Of a stretch of DNA of 64,000 nt, positions 9,037 through 17,657 are shown piece after piece; the first letter of the stretch is position 1; each line of letters begins with the position of its first letter. The translations under genes and the position numbers were made by a program. This stretch comes from CAVTQZ01 sp963737015 (GTDB lineage Bacteria > Actinomycetota > Acidimicrobiia > Acidimicrobiales > UBA8190): positions 2,649,060 to 2,713,059 of the forward strand of contig CAVTQZ010000001.1 of the NCBI GenBank assembly GCA_963737015.1, written 5' to 3'. Below the pieces are notes generated by a model. It did not search any database. It saw only the letters and a list, made by a program, of their open reading frames with translations, and was not told the DNA's origin.

Positions 9037-10221
9037 ATGGCCGGTTCCGTGATCCTCGCAGGCGCCCGCACGCCGATCGCCAAGTTCTCAGGCGCGTTCG
9101 CCACCCTCACCGCCATGGATCTCGGCGGCTTTGCGATCGCCGCGGCTTTGGAGCGAGCGGGCGTCTCCCCCGAGGACGTCGACTACGTGTTCATGGGCCA
9201 GGTGCTCCTCGCGGGACAGGGCCAGATCACAGCACGCCAGGCCGCGACCAAGGCCGGGGTCCCGATGACCGTCCCCGCCACCACGGTGAACAAGGTGTGT
9301 CTCTCCGGCTTGAACTCCATCTATCTCGCGGACCTGCTCATCGGAGCAGGGGAGGCGGAGGTGGTGGTGGCGGGGGGAATGGAATCGATGACCCAGGCCC
9401 CCTACCTGCTTCCCGGAGCGAGAGCCGGATACCGGATGGGTGACGGGAAGCTCGTCGACTCGATGATGTACGACGGCCTTTACTGCCAATTCGACCATTG
9501 CGCGATGGGCGAGGGCACCGAGCGCTACAACCAGGCCGAGGGCATCACCCGCGAGGCGCAGGACTCCTTCGCCGCCCTCTCCCACGAGCGCGCCGCGAAC
9601 GCCATCAAGGAAGGGCGCCTGGCCGACGAGATCGTCGCCGTTCCGGTACCCCAGAGAAAGGGCGACCCGGTGGTGGTGGACACCGACGACGGGGTGCGTC
9701 CGGGTACCACGGCCGAGTCGCTCTCCGGGCTCAAGCCCGCCTTCGACCCGAAGGGGACGATCACGGCCGGGAATGCCAGCCAGATCTCCGACGGCGGGGC
9801 GGCCGTGATCGTGACCTCGAAGGCTAAGGCCGAGTCCCTCGGAGTGACGCCCCTCGGGGAGGTCCTCGGCTACGGACAGGTCGCCGGCCCAGATGCGAGC
9901 CTCCTCCACCAGCCCTCGAGGGCGACCATGAAGGCCCTCGAGAAGCTGGGAAAGGGCGTGAAAGATGTCGACCTCTTCGAGATCAACGAGGCCTTCGCCA
10001 CTGTCGGTATCGCCTCGATGAAGGAGCTCGGGATCACAGAGGAGGTCACGAACGTGAACGGGGGCGCAATCGCCCTCGGCCACCCGATCGGGATGTCGGG
10101 CACCCGCCTGGCCCTCACGATCCTGAACGAGCTGCACCGACGCGGCGGCGGTCTGGGCGTGGCGAGCCTCTGCGGTGGCGGCGGCCAGGGAGACGCCCTG
10201 GTAGTCCGGGCCACAGCCTGA
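9037..10221 (+). CDS. Acetyl-CoA acetyltransferase (thiolase)
   Basis: 394 aa, normal thiolase length, with GGAGG eight bases before ATG 9037. Catalytic residues are visible: nucleophile Cys in NKVCLSG (about residue 88), His in ALGHPIGMSG and Cys in SLCGGGGQGD; NEAFA is also present. It condenses two acetyl-CoA to acetoacetyl-CoA or runs in reverse. It is transcribed away from ccrA across a 168-bp gap that must hold both promoters. Together they cover the first step and the key carboxylation of the ethylmalonyl-CoA pathway. Confidence 0.9.
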   Translation: MAGSVILAGARTPIAKFSGAFATLTAMDLGGFAIAAALERAGVSPEDVDYVFMGQVLLAGQGQITARQAATKAGVPMTVPATTVNKVCLSGLNSIYLADLLIGAGEAEVVVAGGMESMTQAPYLLPGARAGYRMGDGKLVDSMMYDGLYCQFDHCAMGEGTERYNQAEGITREAQDSFAALSHERAANAIKEGRLADEIVAVPVPQRKGDPVVVDTDDGVRPGTTAESLSGLKPAFDPKGTITAGNASQISDGGAAVIVTSKAKAESLGVTPLGEVLGYGQVAGPDASLLHQPSRATMKALEKLGKGVKDVDLFEINEAFATVGIASMKELGITEEVTNVNGGAIALGHPIGMSGTRLALTILNELHRRGGGLGVASLCGGGGQGDALVVRATA

Positions 10222-10250
10222 CCAAGAGTCCGCAGAACCTCCCAGCTACC

Positions 10251-10296
10251 GGCCCCGATCCGCGTGCCGCCCCCGCAAGGTGGCCCGGATCAGGCC
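10251..10296 (+). terminator. Long GC hairpin after the thiolase gene
   Basis: Arms starting GGCCCCGATCCG and closing CGGATCAGGCC pair with a small bulge; an inner GCC/GGC pair lies in the loop. It sits 30 bp after the thiolase stop. There is no U-tract, so it could be a terminator or a leader structure of the next gene. Confidence 0.4.
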
Positions 10297-10389
10297 GTTC
10301 CCCCGGAGAACGTTGATGGTGCAACCCACCACCTCAGAGGGTGGGCCGGCTCCTCAGGACCGGCAGGGGGACGATCGAGGGGATGGCAG

Positions 10390-11810
10390 ATGCACCGCCG
10401 GGGGAGCAATCCGCGTCGAGCTGTTTCACAGGTGCGCGACGGACTGGTCGAGGGGTGGAAGTGGCTGAACGGGTCGTCCGGCCCGCATGCCAAGCATGCC
10501 CGTAATGCGGAGCAGCGCCGCTCGCAGGTGAGAAAGGCGATCGCGGTCTTCGGCGTCCTCGGCGCCGCAGCGATCCTCGGTTCTTCCACGCTTCCCGCGA
10601 CGCACAATCTGATCGCGGTCAAGACGTACAAGGCCTCCGCATGGCCGGGTCTCGCCTATTCGGGCTCTTCTCCCCAGGTCGCGTCCCAGACTTCGGCCAC
10701 GACGACCTCTCCCTGCTCGGTCAGCTCAGGGGATTCAACGACTCCTGCGGCCTCGGCTCCTGCACCGGCGAGCTCGCCTGGCGCCACCACTACTCCGGGA
10801 TCGGGAGCATCCTCCACTCCGGCGAGGAGCACCGGCTCGTCATCGGCTTCGAACGGATCGAAGTCCGCGGCCAGGGCGACGACTTCCTCTTACTCGGCGC
10901 CTGCTCGGTCCGGTTCTTCGCCCGCGGCGTCCGACGCGACGGCTTCGGGGGCTTCCCCGTCGACAAGGGTCGTACTGGTGGGTGCAACGAGCGGCGGCTC
11001 CGGCGCGAGCTCGACGTCGACCTCGACCACCACTTCGACGACGACAACGACGATCCCGGGCACGAGCACACTCCAGAAACTCCCGGGCGCCGGGACGGCC
11101 GGCTCCATAGCAAACGCAGCGACGAATGCTGCCGGCTCGGTGGAGCAGGTTCTCCAGACAGTTCTCGGCGGCAGCGGGGTCACCTCCGCTTCCCGGCCCG
11201 GATCCTCGAGCCAGCTCGAGCCCCTTCCCCGATCAGCCAGTCGTCTGGATCCGACGGTTCGTCAGGTTCGTCTGGTGACGCAGGCTCGTCCGCTCAGGCG
11301 GCAACGCCGGCGACCTCGACAGGATCGGCTCCGTCGCTGTCCTTCGGCGAGGCGTTGGGCGGGACCGACGAAAACATCGGCTGCAACCTCGTCGGTCTCG
11401 GTCAGGTGGGTGCGCTCGCTCCGGGCGAGACGCAGGTACAGGCCGCAGCGGTGAACGCGGCGCTCGGCCTTCTCGGGACGCCTTACGTCTGGGGCGGCGA
11501 GTCCAAGCAAGGCTTCGACTGCTCGGGCCTCGTGCAGTTCGTATTCGACACCGCCGGTGTCCACCTTCCCCGGGTCGCCCAGGACCAGTACGACGCAGGT
11601 CCGGCTGTCCCGCCGGGCTCGCCGGTCGTGCCCGGTGACCTCGTTTTCTTCGGATCTTCACCCCAGAGCGTCGTCCACGTCGGCATGTTCGTCGGTGACG
11701 GCCTCATGATCAATGCGCCTTACACAGGTGCTGTCGTCCGGTTCGACCGCGTTGCGGGGTCCCTCCCGATCGTTGGGGTTACCTCTCCTGGCGGACAACA
11801 GATCGCCTGA
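10390..11810 (+). pseudogene. NlpC/P60 cell-wall hydrolase, interrupted by a frameshift
   Basis: From ATG 10390 the first frame gives a basic N terminus, a signal/membrane segment (about residues 55-75) and a long Ser/Thr/Ala/Gly linker. Near 11214-11235 the reading must move back one base, at the C-rich stretch CCCCTTCCCC. The second frame then gives a complete NlpC/P60 domain: GTPYVWGG, the catalytic Cys in FDCSGLVQ, PGDLVFF, and His in VHVGMFVGDG. Such enzymes cut peptidoglycan stem peptides. The conserved sequence on both sides suggests a lost C from sequencing, or a very recent mutation. Ends in a hairpin overlapping the stop. Confidence 0.75.
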
Positions 11811-11858
11811 CCCGGTACCGGCGCCCCACGCCCCCCGGAGGTGTCGGTACCGGTCAGG
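11806..11858 (+). terminator. Strong stem-loop overlapping the NlpC/P60 stop codon
   Basis: CCTGACCCGGTACCG at 11806-11820 pairs with CGGTACCGGTCAGG at 11845-11858, 14 pairs with a single bulged C. The stop TGA lies inside the left arm. A 24-base GC-rich loop separates the arms. No long U-tract follows. Confidence 0.6.
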
Positions 11859-11912
11859 CGTCCACTTTCTGCGAGTGACCTACTTGGGCTCGCGCGTGGA
11901 CGTGAACAACTA

Positions 11913-11931
11913 AAGCTCTGACCAAGAGCTT
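11913..11931. terminator. Short bidirectional hairpin before recR
   Basis: AAGCTCT and AGAGCTT form a 7-bp stem with a 5-base loop in the convergent gap between the NlpC/P60 gene and the end of recR. Because it is symmetric it could serve either strand. Confidence 0.4.
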
Positions 11932-11946
11932 CCTTCAGGGCCGGCG

Positions 11947-12546
11947 TCAGGCATCGACCTCTCGCCGGCCCTCGAGTGCTCGGCCCAGGGTCAGCTCGTC
12001 CGCGTACTCGAGGTCTCCGCCCACCGGGAGTCCGCTCGCTATCCGGGTGACCTTCACTCCGATCGGCTTGATCAACCTCGCTAGGTACAGAGCCGTCGCC
12101 TCCCCTTCGAGGTTCGGGTTCGTGCAGAGGATCACCTCGGTTACCTGACCGTCCTCGAGTCGGCCTAGCAGCTCCCGGACGCGCAGCTGCTCGGGCCCCA
12201 CGCCCTCGATCGGATTGAGCGCGCCTTGGAGCACGTGGTAGCGCCCGCGGAACTCCTGTGTCTTTTCCACCGCGACGATGTCGCGCGGGTCCTCGACCAC
12301 ACAGAGAACCGCCGGGTCCCTACGGGGATCCGCGCAGAACTCACACAGACCCCCTTCCGCGACGTTGAAGCAGAGCGTGCAGGAGGTGACGCGTTCTTTC
12401 ATGGTGACGATCGCATCCGCTAGGCGCACGGCGTCTTCGGGAGCGACCTTCAAGAGGTGAAAAGCAATGCGCTGCGCCGACTTGGGCCCTATGCCCGGGA
12501 GACGACCCAACTCGTCCACGAGGGAGCGAAGCGGGCCCGAGAACAC
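11947..12546 (-). CDS. recR: Recombination mediator protein RecR
   Basis: 199 aa, full length. Order of parts: helix-hairpin-helix (LPGIGPKSAQRIAF, residues 15-28), Cys4 zinc finger (CTLCFNVAEGGLCEFC, about 57-72) and Toprim domain (LCVVEDPRDI... LCTNPNLEGEATALYL). RecR with RecO loads RecA at gaps in single-stranded DNA. Only 3 bp separate it from the upstream dnaX, so both are probably one transcript. The ybaB gene that often lies between them is missing here. Confidence 0.96.
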   Translation of the reverse strand: MFSGPLRSLVDELGRLPGIGPKSAQRIAFHLLKVAPEDAVRLADAIVTMKERVTSCTLCFNVAEGGLCEFCADPRRDPAVLCVVEDPRDIVAVEKTQEFRGRYHVLQGALNPIEGVGPEQLRVRELLGRLEDGQVTEVILCTNPNLEGEATALYLARLIKPIGVKVTRIASGLPVGGDLEYADELTLGRALEGRREVDA

Positions 12547-12549
12547 GTG

Positions 12550-14601
12550 CTACACCTCCTCTGCCCCGGGAAATGCGAGCTTGATCCTCTCCTCGGGGGT
12601 GGGCCCAACGCCTGCGGGCAGTGTCTCGGCCTCGAACACGTCGGGATCGAGAAAGTCGGCTTCTGCATCAGAAGCCTCTTCGTCAGGACGCATCGAGCCG
12701 GTGGTGCCGGTGGTGCCGGTGGTACCGATGGAGGAGGTGGTGTGCGGTCCCGGCGTCGAGGGTCGAGGAGATGCGTTGGGCGCGGTCCGCAGGGTCGTGT
12801 CGTCGGTCTCCTCGTCGTCCACGACGAGGGTCAGGGACATCGAAGCGCCGAAACGCGACCCGAGAGCCGCCTCGACGTCCACGCGCGTCGCCTCGCAATG
12901 CGTGCGATGGGTCTCGTTCGGCAGGGCGAACACGGCGGAGCCGGGCTCCGCTGAGACGAACCGGCCGACGCGAAAGCGTGCCCTCGCTCGAGGCGGAAGC
13001 GAGGCAAGAAGCCCGTCGCCCCATACCTCGACGAGGTCGTCGCGAGAAGGAAATGTGATCGTTCCGGCGGCCTCCTGAGGCGTCTCGGCGATGGGGGGAG
13101 GCGCAAGGGCGACAGACGCAACGGTGGTCGTGCTCTCGTGGCTGAAGCTCCCGGTACCCGACACGACATCGCCGCGGCCAGAGCCCGCCTCGTCACTCGA
13201 GTTCTTCGGTGGCGTGGACCTTCGGTGGCCTCCGCCACGGGATCCTGTCCCGTGGCCCTTCGTGCCCCGTCCTTCTGAACCTCCGGCCAGACCGCTCAAC
13301 GCTCTGCGGGCGAGCTCGGGTCCGCCCGACTCCCCACGCGGCGATGGATCGTCGTCGGCGGCTTCGCGGTCCCGGGCTGACTCCGATCCGGAGGGTGTCG
13401 CAGCCGGAGTTGAGGTCCGCGCCGCGGCGGGCTCCTGAGACTCCCTCTGCCGTGACGCGCTCTGGGTTCCGCCACCCTGTGAGACTGCGCGCTCGAGGCG
13501 ATCGACCCTCTCGAGCAGCGCCGTCGTCGAGTCGTCCATCTCGGGATGGGTGAGCCTTATCAGGACGGCCTCCAGGTGGACGCGTGGGTCCGGGGTGTCG
13601 CGCATGTCGACGATGGCACGCCCCAACGACTCCATCGCCTTCACGAGGGTGGGGAGGCCCATGCGCCTGGCAGCGTCCTCCACGCGTTCGAGCTCCTTGC
13701 CGGTGAGAGCGACGAGGTCAGGGGAGAGGACGGCGAGAAAGCCCTGCCGCAGGTGGTCGGCCAGCTCCGCGGCCAGCCTCTGAGCGTCGTGGCCGGCATT
13801 GGCGGCCTTGGCGACCTCCATGAGAACCCGGCTGGCGTCGCGTTCGGCGAGCGCGTCGGCCATCTCTGCCAGCACCTCCACCTCGTCGCGTACCGCCCCC
13901 CCGGCTGCGACCTGGTCGAGCGCCGAGAGCGCGTCGCGTGCCGATCCGCGCCCTCGTCGAACGGCGCTCTCGAGAGCCTCGGACCCGACCTCGAGGCTTG
14001 CTTCTTCCCGCACTTTCTGGAGCAGTCCCGACAGGACCTCAGGCCCGAGCAGGCGGAACTCGAAGTGCTGGGTCCGGCTCCTGATCGTGGGCAGGACCTT
14101 CTGGGCGTCGGTGGTGGCGAGGACGAACACCACGTGACCCGGCGGCTCCTCGAGGGTCTTCAACAGCGCGTTCGACGCGGCGGTCGAGAGCATGTGGACC
14201 TCGTCGATTATGTAGACCTTCCAGCGGCCCGGGGTGCCGAGAGCCGAATGCGCCACGAGGTCCCGCATCGCGTCGACCCCGTTGTTGGATGCGGCGTCGA
14301 GCTCGTGTACGTCCATCGAAGTACCCCGGGCGATCTCTACGCACGAGTCGCACACCCCGCAGGGTTCGCCGTCCGCCGGCGCAGCGCAGTTGAGCGCCTT
14401 CGCCAGGATGCGCGCCGTGGAGGTCTTACCGGTCCCGCGAGGGCCGCTGAAGAGATACGCGTGCCCCACGCGCCCGTCGCGAACTGCGTTTCGCAGAGCG
14501 AGGCTCACGTGCTCCTGCCCGAGGACGTCCTCGAAGCGCTGGGGGCGAAAACGCCGGTAGAGCGACTGGTACGAGGCGTTCTGTGTCGCGGGATCCGTCA
14601 C
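12550..14601 (-). CDS. dnaX: DNA polymerase III subunit gamma/tau
   Basis: 683 aa from GTG 14601 (reading VTDPATQNASYQSLYRRFRPQ); starts further upstream would run into the SRP RNA gene. AAA+ clamp-loader ATPase: Walker A GPRGTGKTS, a Cys4 zinc module (CAAPADGEPCGVCDSC), Walker B IIDEVHML, and sensor/SRC motif with TIRSRTQHF. After about residue 370 comes a low-complexity linker and a tau-like C-terminal part. It loads the beta clamp at the replication fork. Confidence 0.95.
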   Translation of the reverse strand: MTDPATQNASYQSLYRRFRPQRFEDVLGQEHVSLALRNAVRDGRVGHAYLFSGPRGTGKTSTARILAKALNCAAPADGEPCGVCDSCVEIARGTSMDVHELDAASNNGVDAMRDLVAHSALGTPGRWKVYIIDEVHMLSTAASNALLKTLEEPPGHVVFVLATTDAQKVLPTIRSRTQHFEFRLLGPEVLSGLLQKVREEASLEVGSEALESAVRRGRGSARDALSALDQVAAGGAVRDEVEVLAEMADALAERDASRVLMEVAKAANAGHDAQRLAAELADHLRQGFLAVLSPDLVALTGKELERVEDAARRMGLPTLVKAMESLGRAIVDMRDTPDPRVHLEAVLIRLTHPEMDDSTTALLERVDRLERAVSQGGGTQSASRQRESQEPAAARTSTPAATPSGSESARDREAADDDPSPRGESGGPELARRALSGLAGGSEGRGTKGHGTGSRGGGHRRSTPPKNSSDEAGSGRGDVVSGTGSFSHESTTTVASVALAPPPIAETPQEAAGTITFPSRDDLVEVWGDGLLASLPPRARARFRVGRFVSAEPGSAVFALPNETHRTHCEATRVDVEAALGSRFGASMSLTLVVDDEETDDTTLRTAPNASPRPSTPGPHTTSSIGTTGTTGTTGSMRPDEEASDAEADFLDPDVFEAETLPAGVGPTPEERIKLAFPGAEEV

Positions 14602-14640
14602 GGTGGCGATGCTAACGGCGGGGGTGTCGATCAGAGGCAG

Positions 14641-14770
14641 CCGATGCCCGGAGCGGTAGCCAGGTTGACTGCGGCACACGACCGGACCCGCTGAGAGCTG
14701 CTGCCTTCCGGCCCTGACTCGGTTCACGGGCGACCGTTGCGCAGGACCCGGCCACCGCACCGGGCACCGG
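14641..14770 (-). ncRNA. ffs: Bacterial small signal recognition particle RNA (4.5S-like)
   Basis: On the minus strand the apical SRP loop motif GGGCCGGAAGGCAGCAGC is present (about 14695-14712), preceded by the GTGAACCGAGTC internal loop strand. The ends, CCGGTGCCCGGTGCGGTGGCCGGG and the complement of CCGATGCCCGGAGCGGTAGCCAGG, pair over about 24 positions with G-U pairs. It binds Ffh and targets nascent membrane proteins. Location just upstream of dnaX, next to tRNA-Ser and tadA, is common in actinobacteria. Exact ends are estimated from the pairing. Confidence 0.88.
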
Positions 14771-14828
14771 CGATTCGCCTTGGACGATAGCCTGCGACCC
14801 GCTGCGTCCGAGCAGGCCTCGGACACTC

Positions 14829-14913
14829 GGAGGAGTGCGAGAGCGGACGAATCGGCACGACTGGAGATCGTGTGTGGGGCAACTCACCGTGGGTTCAAAT
14901 CCCACCTCCTCCG
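14829..14913 (+). tRNA. tRNA-Ser(GGA)
   Basis: 85 nt class II tRNA. Acceptor GGAGGAG pairs with CTCCTCC (14906-14912), discriminator G. Anticodon stem CACGA/TCGTG encloses loop CTGGAGA, giving anticodon GGA. It has the long variable arm of tRNA-Ser and the T arm GTGGGTTCAAATCCCAC. CCA is not encoded. It lies 7 bp before tadA. Confidence 0.95.
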
Positions 14914-14920
14914 CTGACAA

Positions 14921-15394
14921 ATGGGTGAGGTGTCCATCGACGACCAGACCGCGATGCTCGTGGCGCTCGAGCAGGCACGAGCTGCCGCCGAGCACGACGA
15001 CGTCCCGGTTGGGGCCGTGGTCGTCTGCGGGGGCTCGATCGTGGCGGCTCGACACAACGAGCGCGAGCTTCGGCACGATCCCACCGCTCACGCCGAGCTT
15101 CTCGCCCTGCGCGACGCCTCCCAAGCCCTCGGATCCTGGCGACTCGACGACGCGACCCTCGTGGTGACCCTGGAGCCGTGCACGATGTGCGCGGGGGCGG
15201 CGGTTGCGGCACGCCTGGGACGGCTCGTATTCGGCGCCAATGATCCGAAGGCCGGAGCGTGCGGTTCGCTCTACAACCTCTGCAGCGACCCACGCCTGAA
15301 CCACGAGGTCGTGCTGAGCCCCGGCCTGTTGGCCGAAGAAAGCGGCCGACTGATCAGTGAGTTCTTCGAGAGACGACGCAAAGGTCAGAGATAG
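14921..15394 (+). CDS. tadA: tRNA-specific adenosine deaminase
   Basis: 157 aa from ATG 14921; an in-frame ATG at 14954 is a shorter alternative. Zinc deaminase motifs: HAELLAL (catalytic Glu) and PCTMC. The PVGAVVV strand and C-terminal basic tail match TadA. It converts A34 to inosine in tRNA-Arg(ACG), letting one tRNA read CGU, CGC and CGA. The gene follows tRNA-Ser(GGA) directly. Confidence 0.93.
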   Translation: MGEVSIDDQTAMLVALEQARAAAEHDDVPVGAVVVCGGSIVAARHNERELRHDPTAHAELLALRDASQALGSWRLDDATLVVTLEPCTMCAGAAVAARLGRLVFGANDPKAGACGSLYNLCSDPRLNHEVVLSPGLLAEESGRLISEFFERRRKGQR

Positions 15395-15400
15395 CGCGGG

Positions 15401-16111
15401 TCAGAGATAGCGCCGTACTCCTGCTTCGTGCTCGATGCCGCGGAGCTGTGTGGCGAAGTCACCGGTGAACGGCTCGCGCATCGCGCCTCGGCGAAGCGTC
15501 GGCAGGACGGTGCGCCGACGGGCGTCCTCCAGGAGCAACGCCACACCGGCGTAGAGCCCGAAGAACGCGAGAGCAAATGAGAGGATTCCGACAGCCTGTC
15601 CGAGCCCGACCCCCTTGGCGCCTCCGATAAGCCACACGCCCGTGACGAGAAAGGTCGGCAAGCCTACGACGGGCACCACGGATAGGGCGAGCTTGCCGGT
15701 AGCCGAGCTGATGAGGCCGATGATCACCGGCGCGATCGCGAAATACCAGATGCCGAGAGCCACCAATCCATCGGTCGGGTTGAGGAGATACACGAGCGCG
15801 GTCCCGAGCCACACCCCCGAGAACGTGAGCATCAAAGAGGCTGCGATCACGTCGCGCCCAGCGATGCTCGACACACCACCGACGAGCTGAAGGACGACAG
15901 TAGGGATCAGCAGCAGTCCTATGACCTCCCCCGCAGAAGAGGGAAGCAGCCCGTAGGCCTGAACGCCGACGATCGACGCTGCGGCGACAAGACCGAAGAA
16001 ACCGAACGGAAGTCCCGAAGCAATGGGCCGCAGGGTGACGACTGCCGGGACCGGGAGCCTCTGTAAGCCCTCGGACCCCGATGGCATGCCCGAAGCGGGC
16101 GGATACGTCAT
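15401..16111 (-). CDS. Six-helix membrane protein of GPR1/FUN34/YaaH (acetate uptake) type
   Basis: 236 aa with about six hydrophobic helices between residues 32 and 205. The first loop (RPIASGLPFGFFGL) resembles the NPxPLGL entry motif of the YaaH/SatP acetate transporters, and the spacing of helices fits. The basic C-terminal tail is cytoplasmic. Acetate or succinate uptake would fit the acetyl-CoA chemistry encoded upstream, but that is inference. It converges with tadA, 6 bp between stops. Family assignment is moderate because the motif match is loose. Confidence 0.6.
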   Translation of the reverse strand: MTYPPASGMPSGSEGLQRLPVPAVVTLRPIASGLPFGFFGLVAAASIVGVQAYGLLPSSAGEVIGLLLIPTVVLQLVGGVSSIAGRDVIAASLMLTFSGVWLGTALVYLLNPTDGLVALGIWYFAIAPVIIGLISSATGKLALSVVPVVGLPTFLVTGVWLIGGAKGVGLGQAVGILSFALAFFGLYAGVALLLEDARRRTVLPTLRRGAMREPFTGDFATQLRGIEHEAGVRRYL

Positions 16112-16201
16112 CCCGACTCCCCTACCCGCGCCTCTTAGGCAGAAACCTCCTGGTAAGGCGATGCCGTGTTCGATGCCCGTTTACAGGGGAGAGTAAGGAC
16201 G

Positions 16202-17167
16202 ATGACGCGATGGGGATACACGATGATGTGCGAGCAATCCGACCCTCGACAGCTCGTCGACGACGTCGTGCGGGCCGAAGGGGTCGGGTTCGAGTTCGCT
16301 GTGATTTCCGATCACTACTTTCCCTGGCTCGACAGCCAGGGACACTCGCCTTACGCATGGTCCGTGCTCGGTGCGGCAGCACATGCGACGCGCTCGATCC
16401 GACTTATGACCTACGTCACGTGCCCGAGCTTCCTCTACCACCCCGCGGTCGTCGCCCAGAAAGCAGCGACCGTTCAGCTCCTGTCCGAGGGACGCTTCAC
16501 CCTGGGGCTCGGGTCGGGCGAGAACCTGAACGAGCACGTGATCGGGCAGGGCTGGCCGCCCGTGCGTGTCCGTCACGAGCGCCTCGAAGAAGCCGTCGAG
16601 ATCATCCGCGCCCTCTTCACCGAGAAGTACGTGAACTTCGACGGGCGCCACTTCCAGGTCGACCGGGCCCGTCTGTGGGATAGGCCGAATGACCCGCCAC
16701 CCATCGGGATCGCCGCCTCGGGAAAAGCGTCGGTCGAGATGGCGGCGAGGCTCGCGGACGCGCTGATTGCGGTGGAACCAAGCGCCGAGCACTCTGAGAT
16801 GTTCGACCGCGCAGGAGGTACTGGCAAGCCCCGCATCGGTCAGCAGGCAATTTCTTACGACGCCGATGCCGAAGAGGCGCAACGGCGCGCCCACGATCAG
16901 TTCCGCTGGTTCGCGAGTGGCTGGAAGGTAATGAGCGAGCTGCCCACCACGACCGCCTTCAAAGCGGCTAGTGAGAACGTCACTCCCGAGGACGTGCGCG
17001 AGCAGATCCCGTGCGGGCCCGACGTCGATGAGCACGTGGAGAAGATCCGAAAGTTCGCCGACGCGGGTTTCACCGATGTCGCGCTCGTCCAGATAGGCGG
17101 TGCCCATCAGGATCAGTTCTTCAAATGGGCTGAAGAAGAGCTGCTCCCCGCGCTCCGCTCGCTCTGA
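16202..17167 (+). CDS. F420-dependent LLM-class oxidoreductase (TIGR03557-like)
   Basis: 321 aa from ATG 16202. Luciferase-like TIM barrel: FEFAVISDHYFPWLDSQGH near the N terminus, the GRFTLGLGSGENLNEHV segment, and SGKASVEMAARLADALI, all typical of the G6PDH-like F420 subgroup. It transfers hydride between coenzyme F420 and an unknown substrate. Supports an actinobacterial host able to make F420. It is the last backbone gene before the tRNA-linked islands. Confidence 0.87.
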   Translation: MTRWGYTMMCEQSDPRQLVDDVVRAEGVGFEFAVISDHYFPWLDSQGHSPYAWSVLGAAAHATRSIRLMTYVTCPSFLYHPAVVAQKAATVQLLSEGRFTLGLGSGENLNEHVIGQGWPPVRVRHERLEEAVEIIRALFTEKYVNFDGRHFQVDRARLWDRPNDPPPIGIAASGKASVEMAARLADALIAVEPSAEHSEMFDRAGGTGKPRIGQQAISYDADAEEAQRRAHDQFRWFASGWKVMSELPTTTAFKAASENVTPEDVREQIPCGPDVDEHVEKIRKFADAGFTDVALVQIGGAHQDQFFKWAEEELLPALRSL

Positions 17168-17222
17168 CCACGACGGCACCTGTCTGCCCTAGAGTTTCGG
17201 GCGGTTCGGCGGCGGCCGACCG

Positions 17223-17262
17223 GGAGGAGTGCGAGAGCGGACGAATCGGACGGTCTCGAAAA
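17223..17262 (+). repeat. Left attachment site: 5' half of tRNA-Ser(CGA)
   Basis: 40 bp identical to 30985-31024: acceptor strand, D arm, anticodon 5' stem and loop, ending in CTCGAAAA. The sequence then diverges completely, so no functional tRNA is encoded here. It is the chromosomal 5' half left by integration of element A at the anticodon loop. Confidence 0.88.
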
Positions 17263-17657
17263 GTGACCAGCCGATTTCGACTGCTTGCCTCTGCTCACCG
17301 GGATACGCCTTGAGCTGCACCTTCTTTCCAGGTGCTGGTCAGCGCTCACCGCCGCTCTCGGAGATTCGCGAGGATTTGTTGCTCCCGTTGTTGCTCTGGG
17401 AATGAGCGTACTCAGGTGAGAGGGCATCCATCTTTCACTGCGCATACACGTCGCTCGGGGACGCATATGCAGAAGCCCGCTAGTCGGACACGGTTCGAGA
17501 CCCGATGAATCAGAGTTGAACCTCGCGTCGGAAGTTAGTGCCAGTCAAGTCTCCAACTTCTGGGTGGGCGCGGATTTATCCCGGTGGACCTCATCGCACT
17601 TGGCAGCAGTGGGATCGCTGCGAAGGCGCGCTGAAAGCGGATAGGGACTGCCAACGG
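17263..17657. other. Non-coding left end of element A
   Basis: About 395 bp between the attachment repeat and the end of the TIGR02391 gene. I see no convincing gene on either strand; the composition is mixed. Integrase arm-binding sites could lie here but no clear repeats were found. Confidence 0.4.

Noticed and set aside
10222..10389. Possible c-di-AMP (ydaO) riboswitch upstream of the NlpC/P60 gene
   Set aside because: Such genes often carry it, and the leader is structured, but the conserved ydaO blocks are not in the right order on the plus strand. Kept only as a hairpin.
11215..11240. Programmed -1 frameshift in the NlpC/P60 gene
   Set aside because: No X-XXY-YYZ slippery site with a downstream pseudoknot is evident, and similar breaks occur in many unrelated genes of the window; an indel is simpler.
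17223..17262. Functional tRNA-Ser at the left attachment site
   Set aside because: The sequence diverges right after the anticodon loop; no 3' half, T arm or acceptor partner follows.
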